A stretch of 36,979 nt of DNA from Candidatus Peribacteraceae bacterium. Lineage in GTDB: Bacteria; Patescibacteriota; Gracilibacteria; Peribacterales; Peribacteraceae. The notes below the pieces were generated by a model. The model had not been told where the DNA came from. It saw nothing but the letters and a program-made list of their open reading frames with translations, and searched no databases. The stretch is taken from NCBI GenBank assembly GCA_028703835.1, contig JAQVMB010000015.1, positions 1 through 36,979 of the forward strand. Reading direction: 5' to 3'. Shown here in pieces: positions 30,450 through 36,979 of this stretch. How positions within the stretch are numbered: the stretch's first letter is position 1; every line of letters starts with the position of its first letter. The position numbers and the translations under genes are program-made.

Positions 30450-31100
30450 TCAGAGTTCGGTCAGGAAGTTCTCTTCCACCGGCATGTCGCCCCGCACCAG
30501 GCGGATATTCCGCTGGAAACAGGCGTTGCGGTCTTCCTCCGCGTCGAAGGCCTCCGAGCACAGGTCCCAGACCTGGCGGGATCGCTGCATGAGCGTCCGT
30601 TCGACCGCCGTTTCCATCACCGTCCCGCCGGTGCCGGTGCCCTGCAGCTGCCGCTCTTCGTACAGCAGCAGCTGGCGCCGCGCCTCGGCGATGAGGGCGC
30701 GCAGCGCGTCGGGATCATTCACCTCGACCTGCCCCGCCACGACGGGATACAGCTCCCCCTGCAGCAGGATGTCGCGCAGGGAGCGCGTCGTGCCGAAGAG
30801 GAGCTCGCACTCATCCCGCGCTTCCTCCGTCCGCGGGTCGAAGCAGGGACTGAGGAGATACTCGCGCAGGTCGATCTGCGCCGTCGCCAGCGAGCTGTTG
30901 TCGTAGACGCCGGTGTCCGCGCCCGGCCGGACGAAGCGGCTCACGATGCGCTGCTGCGCGTCGGGCGAAAGCGTGGTGATCATCATCGGGACGCCGTCGT
31001 CCGTCACATCCAGGGGATCGTCGACAGTCTGCGCCGCAACGAGCGGTACGGCGGCCGAAGCGAGGAGCGCGGCCATGGCGCCCAAACGGGGGAGAAGCAT
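30450..31100 (-). CDS. Secreted hypothetical protein with four cysteines, 216 aa
   Basis: A cleavable signal peptide is visible (MLLPRLGAMAALLASAAVPL followed by VAAQT; cleavage probably near residue 24). The mature part is hydrophilic and helical with four Cys in two pairs of contexts (SPCFD, DECELL, DLCSEA, NACFQ), compatible with two disulfides outside the membrane. No family is recognised. The start at 31100 is the ATG beginning the signal peptide; the upstream frame is not protein-like. It converges with trpB, 12 nt away. Confidence 0.65.
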   Translation of the reverse strand: MLLPRLGAMAALLASAAVPLVAAQTVDDPLDVTDDGVPMMITTLSPDAQQRIVSRFVRPGADTGVYDNSSLATAQIDLREYLLSPCFDPRTEEARDECELLFGTTRSLRDILLQGELYPVVAGQVEVNDPDALRALIAEARRQLLLYEERQLQGTGTGGTVMETAVERTLMQRSRQVWDLCSEAFDAEEDRNACFQRNIRLVRGDMPVEENFLTEL

Positions 31101-31298
31101 GTGCAAAGGGGGGAAATACCTGTTCCATGACAGGAAACCGCCGCCCGTCTTGCAAAAATCGGGGAGTTTTCGGCCTCCTTGCATCCTGCTGCACGCCCGG
31201 TTTCATGCTGGTATGATGCGCCGTGCCCCGATAGAATGGGCATCCCGCTGGGGAGTAGCCCCGCCTCCGCTCCTCCGGAGCTACGGTGGGCGGGAGCA

Positions 31299-31326
31299 TT
31301 GTTTCCATCCATTGATCTGATACGCT
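31299..31326 (+). promoter_or_regulatory. tRNA-Gln promoter
   Basis: TTGTTT (31299-31304), a 16-nt spacer and TACGCT (31321-31326), 11 nt before the mature tRNA. Upstream, at 31249-31260, a 12-nt copy of the tRNA start (TGGGGAGTAGCC) is followed by a GC hairpin. Confidence 0.4.
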
Positions 31327-31337
31327 TTCTGACGCGT

Positions 31338-31412
31338 TGGGGAGTAGCCAAGCGGTAAGGCACCTGCCTCTGGAGCAGGCACGCGGGGGTTCGAATCCCT
31401 CCTCCCCAGCCA
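31338..31412 (+). tRNA. tRNA-Gln (CTG)
   Basis: The full cloverleaf has acceptor TGGGGAG paired with CTCCCCA (weak U1:A72 as in bacterial tRNA-Gln), discriminator G and an encoded CCA. The anticodon arm is CCTGC-CTCTGGA-GCAGG with anticodon CTG, and the T-arm has GGTTCGAATCC. It sits at the edge of the AT-rich defence region, a common integration position. Confidence 0.97.
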
Positions 31413-31496
31413 GCATGAGCACGCGACCGTGGTGCCTATACACTACAAATTTTTCATTCTATCTAGGTCCGATTCCCCCATTGGTTTTGTGGAAAT

Positions 31497-32858
31497 TTAT
31501 AGTGTGATGTACTTGGCTATTCCAGCCTGTGCTTTTTTGATTCCTGCTGCCCACTCATCTTCATTGTTTGGAAGGTCGTCAAAGAGCTTTCTCATTGCCT
31601 TCTCAAACAAAGGGTTAACGCGGAACTCGATTATTCTGCTAAACGTAGTTTCGGGCCATTTACCGTTGGATGGAGCAGGTGTGGTTTCTTCGGTTACTTT
31701 ACCCAGCAACTTATGTAATTCTTCGGGGCTGAAGGTCAGATCAGCAATATTCACTCCGTTTTCATCAATAACCTGAATGTGTGTCACTGGGATTTCTTGT
31801 GGCTCCAAATGGGTTACGAGTATGTCTAATGCGTACAGAATTGTTCGTTTGTACTTCGAGTGGATTTCCTTTTGGATGATAACGAACTTCTGTCCATTAC
31901 TGAGATACATTTCCTTACGCTCGGCCATAAAAGCGCGCTTCACTCTCTCTAAAACAATGGTGGCAGTCTTGGCTTGTCTATTAAATACAAAATCCTTCAC
32001 TCTAATCCATCTTTCGCTGACGAGCGCATCCAATTTCATACGAATCTCATTTGCCTTCAGTTTTCTCGTTCCTTGAACTTTCTCGAAAAAGGAGGGGTTA
32101 TTGACCAGGAATACATTGAGTCCCATTTCCAAAATCCAAACAGCCTTCTCGCAATCTTTGAAGTACCGCCTGAATTCCTCCTCTGTGAATGTCCTCTCGC
32201 CGTCACGCTTTCCGCTATAGGGATCCGTGAAGTGCATTTGCATCCGTTCGTCTTCCAATATCTCCCAGGAATCATGCCCACCACCTGCATTTCTTACTCT
32301 CACATCAATTGCCCCAAGGAGGTTGGGTAAATGGCCGTGGGTTAGTGCTATGGATACCTTCTTGATGGCGTAGTACTTCGTACTGGCACTGACATGCACA
32401 TAACTCTCAGGTGTCTCAGCCTTCGACTTGGATTTTATGACTTTGGCCACAAAGAAATATGGAATTGTAGCCCATAACCTGAACTCGCTCTCAAAAAGTG
32501 TTTTGTGCCGATCGAGCATACCCGCAAATCGTTCTTCAGCGTTGTCGCTCTCTCTGTTTGAAGCAGCAATCTCTGACGCAGCACTCATGCGTATATGTGA
32601 GTCATAAGAAGCAGTTACCAGTTCCCCAAGCATGGTAATGAACTCGGATTCGCAACTCTTCATCAGTTCTCCACATAGCTTCTCAACGAATTGGACGTTT
32701 GCCATGTCCTGCGAAGTTGCTCCAAGCCTCCAGCCGTTATATCCCTGGTTTAGAAATGCACCGAACTGCTCATCTTCCAATTGTTGCTTAATCAGAGGCT
32801 TCAGCAGTCTGTCGTAATGCACATGCTTCATTGGCATACAAACTTCGTCCATATGCAT
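31497..32858 (-). CDS. Unknown protein next to restriction-modification gene; possible HEPN-type motif
   Basis: The 453-residue soluble protein matches no family I can name. The first half is helical (GYNGWRLGATSQDMANVQFVE onward, partly quoted: FVEKLCGELMKSCESEF). Around 189-195 VRVRNAGGGHDSW gives an R-N-x4-H arrangement resembling the Rx4-6H site of HEPN ribonucleases. The C-terminal half is mixed, with RRYFKDCEKAVWILEMGLNVF. The gene is AT-richer than the chromosome upstream and divergent from the ISP-type enzyme, with a 69-nt shared promoter region. AGGAG stands 7 nt before the ATG at 32858; alternatively TATAAT (32859-32864) would make the ATG at 32852 leaderless. A defence role is inferred from position. 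Confidence 0.65.
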   Translation of the reverse strand: MHMDEVCMPMKHVHYDRLLKPLIKQQLEDEQFGAFLNQGYNGWRLGATSQDMANVQFVEKLCGELMKSCESEFITMLGELVTASYDSHIRMSAASEIAASNRESDNAEERFAGMLDRHKTLFESEFRLWATIPYFFVAKVIKSKSKAETPESYVHVSASTKYYAIKKVSIALTHGHLPNLLGAIDVRVRNAGGGHDSWEILEDERMQMHFTDPYSGKRDGERTFTEEEFRRYFKDCEKAVWILEMGLNVFLVNNPSFFEKVQGTRKLKANEIRMKLDALVSERWIRVKDFVFNRQAKTATIVLERVKRAFMAERKEMYLSNGQKFVIIQKEIHSKYKRTILYALDILVTHLEPQEIPVTHIQVIDENGVNIADLTFSPEELHKLLGKVTEETTPAPSNGKWPETTFSRIIEFRVNPLFEKAMRKLFDDLPNNEDEWAAGIKKAQAGIAKYITL

Positions 32859-32927
32859 ATTATAGCTCCTATTCTTCTAGCGTGATTTTCGAAACAGCTC
32901 GCTGTCTGATAGCATCCATAGCAATCT

Positions 32928-35900
32928 ATGAAGGAGAAATCTCCAGTGGCAGAGTATTTCCACAATCTCGACAGGGAGTTTGGCACTGGCCGCGCCCGTG
33001 AACACAGCTACCGCCCCGCGCTCAAGGCGCTCCTCGAAGCGATCAATCCCGGCATCATTGCCACCAATGAACCGAGCCGCGAGAAGTGTGGCGCACCAGA
33101 CTTCATTCTTTTGCAAAAGGATCTGCCTATCGGCTACGGTGAAGTGAAGGACATTGGCGTGAATTTGGATGAGACGGAGAAATCGGAACAGATGGAGCGA
33201 TATTTCGTCCTCAATAACCTTTTCCTCAGCGATTACCTCGAATTTCGTTTCTTCCTCGACGGAAAGAAATACGAAACCGTCCGCATTGGAACCGTAACAA
33301 ATGGCAAGCTTGTGGCGCAGGAAGATCAATTTGAGAAGCTCGCGCTCCTACTCAAAGACTTTGCGCTCAATCCTGCGATCACGATCACCTCTGCCTCGCA
33401 ACTTGCGAAGATGATGGCGGATAAGGCGAAGCTCATGAAAGAGATCATCCTCAACGCGCTCAGCGACACAGAACACCCCGAAAGTACTCTCCATGAGCAA
33501 ATGGAAGCGTTCAAGAAAATCCTCATTCATGATATTACGGAAAGCAGCTTTGCGGATGTGTACGCACAGACTATTGCCTACGGTCTCTTCGTCGCACGGT
33601 TCCACGATGATACGCCGGAGACGTTCACACGCAGAGAAGCGCAGGAGCTGGTGCCACAGAGCAACCCCTTCCTACGCAAACTCTTCCATCATATCGCGGG
33701 ACCGGACTTGGACAGCCGCATTGTATGGATCGTGGACGCCCTCGCGGACGTGTTTGCCCACACGGATGTGACGAAGATCCTTGCAAACTTCGGAACAGCA
33801 ACCAAACGAGAAGATCCGATCATCCACTTCTACGAAACTTTCCTCGCATCTTACGATTCTAAGCTCCGCAAGAGTCGGGGTGTCTACTACACGCCAGAGC
33901 CAGTGGTGTCTTTCATCGTGCGTTCCGTAGATGCGCTCCTCAAGTCCGAGTTCGGGCTCTCCCAGGGGCTCGCGGATACAAGCAAGACAACGATCAAAGT
34001 TATGCGGCAGGGCAAAACAAAGAAAGAGCAGGAGCAGAAGATTGATGTTCACCGCGTGCAGATCCTCGATCCCGCAGCCGGGACGGGGACATTCCTCAAT
34101 GAAGTGATTAAGACGCTCTACAAGCGTTTTGAGGGCCAGCAGGGCGTGTGGGGCAGTTACGTGGACAGTCATCTCCTCCCGCGTCTCCACGGCTTCGAGC
34201 TGATGATGGCACCATACACAATGTGCCACCTCAAGCTAGGCCTCACGCTCAAGCAGACGGGCTATAAGGAAGGCAAACAGCGTCTTGGCGTGTACCTCAC
34301 CAATAGCCTTGAGGAAGCGCACGAGGACTACGAAACACTTTTTGCATCGTGGCTTTCTCAGGAAGCGAACGAAGCGAGCCGCATCAAGAAGGAAATGCCG
34401 ATCATGGTTGTTATCGGTAATCCTCCATACAGCATAAGTTCCGCGAATAAGGGTGTGTGGATTCAGAATCTCATTAAAGATTATAAGAAGGATTTGAATG
34501 AGCGGAATATCAATTCTCTTTCGGATGATTACATTAAGTTCATTCGATTCGCTCAGTACAACATCGAAAAAACAGGACAAGGCATCGTGGCAATGATCAC
34601 TAATAATTCCTTTATAGATGGAATTACGCACCGACAAATGCGAAAGAAGCTGCTTGAAACGTTTGATAAGATTTTTGTGTACGATCTCCATGGAAGTTCA
34701 ACGAAAAAGGAAACTGCACCGGATGGTAGCAAGGACGAAAACGTCTTTGACATACAGCAAGGTGTTTCAATTAATATTTTTGTGAAGACAACCGATTCCA
34801 AGAAACTCGCACGTTTGTACCACTGTGAAAGCTATGGAAAGCGGGAAGAGAAATATGAAAAGTTATGGAATGAAGATGTGAAAAGCGCGAAGTGGACGGA
34901 TTTGAAGCCAGTGGAGCCGAACTTCTTTTTCGTACAGAAAGACTTTCATCTGATGGATGAATATCACTGTGGACTATCGATAACAGAGATTTGTCCGGAA
35001 TATATATCGGGAATCCAAACAAAACGAGATGACTTGTTCATTGATTTCGACTCCGAATCACTAAAACAAAGAATTTCTCATTTACTAGGCGGTAACCTTG
35101 ATCAGACTTTTGTCTCAAAATTTAACATACATAATTCTTCCAGCTATACACTAATCGAAAGGATAGAAAAATCACGATACGATGAAAACTATATTCGGTC
35201 GGTGCTATACAGACCTTTTGATGTGAGATCGATTTACTATGATGCCTCACTACTCGGAAGAGCTTTTTATCGAGTAATGAAGCACATGATTGCGGGAAAG
35301 AACATTGGGCTTGTGACTCTAAGAATAAATGGAGAAAAGGAAGAGTTTGTCAGTCTTGTGTCAGCCAATCTTGTTGAAAAAGGTTCTTTGCCTCGCGGGA
35401 ATTATTCTCTCTTCCCTCTTTATCTTTACCCCGACGAATCTCAAGCAGGCATGTTTGGAGCCGAACGAAAGCCTAACTTGAATATGAAATTGGTTTCAGA
35501 AATTGCGAAGAAGCTAAATATTGAATTCAAGGAGGACGGGACAGGAGACGGCAAAAAGATGTTTGGACCGGAAGATCTTTTCGATTACATCTACGCCATC
35601 CTCCACAGTCCTACCTATAGAGAACGATACAAGGAATTCCTCAAAATCAACTTCCCGCGTGTGCCATTCACGAGCGATGCGAAGCTTTTTTGGAAACTGG
35701 TCGCGCTCGGTCGTGAACTTCGTTTACTACACCTTCTCGAATCTCCGAAGCTGGACAAGCTCATCACGCGCTATCCGGTAGATGGAAGTAACACCGTAGA
35801 GCGTGTACACTTTGAAGGGAAGGAGAAGGGCAGAGTCTGGATCAATGAGACGCAATACTTCGATGACGTACCGCGCATGGCGTGTGAGTTCTTCATCGGT

Positions 35901-36065
35901 GGCTACCAGCCGGCGCAGAAGTGGCTCAAGGACAGGAAAGGCCGCACATTTACCGTGGATGACATCATGCACTACCAACGCATGATTGTGGCGCTTACGG
36001 AGACGGATAAACTCATGAAAGATATTGACGAAACAATTTCAAAGCATAGTGGATGGCCTATTTAG
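32928..36065 (+). CDS. ISP-type restriction-modification enzyme (nuclease plus N6-adenine methyltransferase, no helicase)
   Basis: Single-chain restriction-modification protein of 1045 residues. The N-terminal nuclease has PD-(D/E)XK residues D58 (GAPDFILLQ) and E72-V-K74 (GYGEVKD). A helical linker is followed by the methyltransferase: RGVYYTPEPVVSF, motif I ILDPAAGTGTFL (about 378-389) and motif IV N498-P-P-Y. The C-terminal third (DYIYAILHSPTYRERY, FPRVPFTSDAKLFWKLVALG) is the target-recognition domain of type ISP enzymes. The SF2 helicase found between nuclease and methylase in LlaGI-like ISP enzymes is absent, so the protein works more like a type IIG/IIL enzyme. Codon and base use differ from upstream genes, suggesting transfer. 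The start is the first ATG; no Shine-Dalgarno. Confidence 0.87.
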   Translation: MKEKSPVAEYFHNLDREFGTGRAREHSYRPALKALLEAINPGIIATNEPSREKCGAPDFILLQKDLPIGYGEVKDIGVNLDETEKSEQMERYFVLNNLFLSDYLEFRFFLDGKKYETVRIGTVTNGKLVAQEDQFEKLALLLKDFALNPAITITSASQLAKMMADKAKLMKEIILNALSDTEHPESTLHEQMEAFKKILIHDITESSFADVYAQTIAYGLFVARFHDDTPETFTRREAQELVPQSNPFLRKLFHHIAGPDLDSRIVWIVDALADVFAHTDVTKILANFGTATKREDPIIHFYETFLASYDSKLRKSRGVYYTPEPVVSFIVRSVDALLKSEFGLSQGLADTSKTTIKVMRQGKTKKEQEQKIDVHRVQILDPAAGTGTFLNEVIKTLYKRFEGQQGVWGSYVDSHLLPRLHGFELMMAPYTMCHLKLGLTLKQTGYKEGKQRLGVYLTNSLEEAHEDYETLFASWLSQEANEASRIKKEMPIMVVIGNPPYSISSANKGVWIQNLIKDYKKDLNERNINSLSDDYIKFIRFAQYNIEKTGQGIVAMITNNSFIDGITHRQMRKKLLETFDKIFVYDLHGSSTKKETAPDGSKDENVFDIQQGVSINIFVKTTDSKKLARLYHCESYGKREEKYEKLWNEDVKSAKWTDLKPVEPNFFFVQKDFHLMDEYHCGLSITEICPEYISGIQTKRDDLFIDFDSESLKQRISHLLGGNLDQTFVSKFNIHNSSSYTLIERIEKSRYDENYIRSVLYRPFDVRSIYYDASLLGRAFYRVMKHMIAGKNIGLVTLRINGEKEEFVSLVSANLVEKGSLPRGNYSLFPLYLYPDESQAGMFGAERKPNLNMKLVSEIAKKLNIEFKEDGTGDGKKMFGPEDLFDYIYAILHSPTYRERYKEFLKINFPRVPFTSDAKLFWKLVALGRELRLLHLLESPKLDKLITRYPVDGSNTVERVHFEGKEKGRVWINETQYFDDVPRMACEFFIGGYQPAQKWLKDRKGRTFTVDDIMHYQRMIVALTETDKLMKDIDETISKHSGWPI

Positions 36066-36153
36066 GTGCTTCAAAATCCAGACACTGCTCCATGGCGCAC
36101 GCGTTTCGAGTCGTTCTGCTGCATTTCTCTTGCGTTTTATGCCCAATCCATCC

Positions 36154-36849
36154 TCAGAGTCGCTGAAGGATGTCGAGAGCGTTGTTGCCATTCTTTTTGT
36201 GAGTGTTTGCCCTTAAACATTCTCCGAATGCTCGTTTTGCTCTCGCCGTATATAGCCGCGCCTCGGCTATGGCGTCAGCGAATTTCGGTCCTCGGAAAAT
36301 GTCGAATTCTTCTCCTTCCTGCCAGTCAGTGTTGTGGAGGTACCCGTACGCATGAAGCAGTACCTCTTCACTTTGTGGAATCCTAGTATTAATGAGCTCG
36401 CGCATGGCATCTCGGTATTCCAGCACCTGAACACTCGGATGTTGTTTAGTGTGCCATTTGTTTCCCCAGAATGCCTGCAACATACCGTTCCCCTTTGATA
36501 GGCGATATTTAATGCCGCCCCATTGCTTCAATTCAACCAGACTCAAGCTCGGATATTCTCCCGGCTGTTGCTTTGAGTAGGGCTTCATTTTTCCGCACAG
36601 CACAGCGTCTACACGACCCTTCGTTCTCAGGCAGTATTCCAGCACGATAATTCTTCCCTTTGTTGCATATCCCAAAGCGAGAACTTCCGCGAGAGCCGGG
36701 AGGGAGTTTTGCCAAGACCTATACAAAGAATCTTCGGCGTCTTTTCCATTAATTTCTTTGTGCGTTTTCGAGAGCTGATCTGCAAGTGTTTTTCCTTCAT
36801 CCTGCTGAGCTGTCGAGATGAATTCGTTAACTGTAGCCGAGTAGTAATA
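36154..36849 (-). CDS. N-terminal nuclease-like part of a DUF2075-type protein, truncated
   Basis: The frame reads LYYYSATVNEFIS, then SWQNSLPALAEVL, IIVLEYCLRTKGRVDAVLCG, SLSLVELKQWGG and a C-terminal stretch with VLLHAYGYLHNTDW. This follows the N-terminal region of DUF2075 ATPase/nuclease proteins, including D in RVD and ELK as PD-(D/E)XK residues. Full-length relatives continue into a large ATPase domain; here the frame stops just where it should begin, so the gene is a remnant or a domain-only version. No ATG is available at the expected N-terminus: a CTG at 36847-36849 corresponds to the usual Met, and a TTG at 36726 is the next option. It is convergent with the ISP-type gene. Confidence 0.6.
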   Translation of the reverse strand, partial: YYYSATVNEFISTAQQDEGKTLADQLSKTHKEINGKDAEDSLYRSWQNSLPALAEVLALGYATKGRIIVLEYCLRTKGRVDAVLCGKMKPYSKQQPGEYPSLSLVELKQWGGIKYRLSKGNGMLQAFWGNKWHTKQHPSVQVLEYRDAMRELINTRIPQSEEVLLHAYGYLHNTDWQEGEEFDIFRGPKFADAIAEARLYTARAKRAFGECLRANTHKKNGNNALDILQRL

Positions 36850-36892
36850 CAGGTGTTCTTATTGCAGCAATTAACCTTACACATCCTGGGTT

Positions 36893-36979
36893 TACCGTGG
36901 CGGCATGAAATCCCACCACGCTTACCGTCTCGCAGCCATGAAAGCCGCGCTCGTTGAACGTATTCTCGAAGGCAAGATT
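36893..36979 (+). CDS. Start of a transposase-like gene (partial, with promoter)
   Basis: ATG at 36905 opens a frame to the window end: MKSHHAYRLAAMKAALVERI and five more residues. This resembles the helix-turn-helix N-terminus of integrase-type transposases of the kind whose tail lies at base 1. TTAACC (36871-36876), 16 nt, TACCGT (36893-36898) and 6 nt to the ATG fit the leaderless promoter pattern. The rest is outside the window, so the family is uncertain. Confidence 0.45.

Noticed and set aside
31385-36979. Integration (att) duplication of the tRNA-Gln 3' end
   Set aside because: I found no second copy of the T-arm and acceptor sequence within the window; it may lie beyond the end.

Overview
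The window looks like chromosomal DNA from a GC-rich Candidate Phyla Radiation (Patescibacteria) bacterium; Peribacteria/Peregrinibacteria-like is my best guess, not a demonstrated assignment. The reasons are small single-domain housekeeping genes in loose order, a lone trpB, stand-alone pyrE, purE and purM, a four-helix-bundle protein of the 23S-intervening-sequence family, and very little Shine-Dalgarno use. TGA is a stop codon throughout, so this is not a code-25 lineage. Both ends carry transposase pieces in the same orientation, so this may be an assembly contig that breaks at a multi-copy insertion sequence.

Layout. 0-7.2 kb: transposase tail, alpha-glucan phosphorylase, an unknown protein, phosphomannomutase, a small membrane protein, a variant asparaginase, a structured non-coding RNA and guanylate kinase. 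7.2-8.1 kb: a RelB/YafQ toxin-antitoxin pair with a clear operator, then tRNA-Ala and tRNA-Arg. 8.2-11.9 kb: small ORF and class II purE, four-helix-bundle protein, family-4 uracil-DNA glycosylase, membrane protein, pheS and a small unknown protein. 11.9-15 kb: one large surface protein with a planctomycete-type LEDRRLMS N-terminal motif. 15-18.3 kb: pyrE, an unknown protein, and an isoleucine-type leader and attenuator region leading through an unknown ORF into threonine dehydratase. 18.3-24.4 kb: rsmG, rlmE, ftsE, purM, a double-ACT protein and rlmN. 24.5-31.3 kb: small unknowns, a DoxX-like protein, a baeRF3-type release-factor-like protein, a nuclease-like protein, an SdpR/SdpI pair, trpB with a leader, a secreted Cys protein and tRNA-Gln. 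31.4-37 kb: a visibly more AT-rich, probably transferred defence region (possible HEPN protein, ISP-type restriction-modification enzyme, truncated DUF2075-type nuclease domain), then the start of a transposase.

Three themes run across the window. First, about twenty genes have a TANNNT-type -10 hexamer ending 6-8 nt before the start codon and no Shine-Dalgarno, which implies leaderless mRNAs; the exceptions (surface protein, one unknown gene) carry real Shine-Dalgarno sequences. Second, amino-acid and nucleotide genes (ilvA, trpB, the ACT protein, purE) are preceded by short leader ORFs, and three start codons sit 21-22 nt after an intrinsic terminator, which suggests ribosome-mediated attenuation. 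Third, intergenic spaces are filled with nested inverted repeats of several families. One of these has inserted in frame inside rsmG, and another supplies the last codons of the phosphomannomutase gene.
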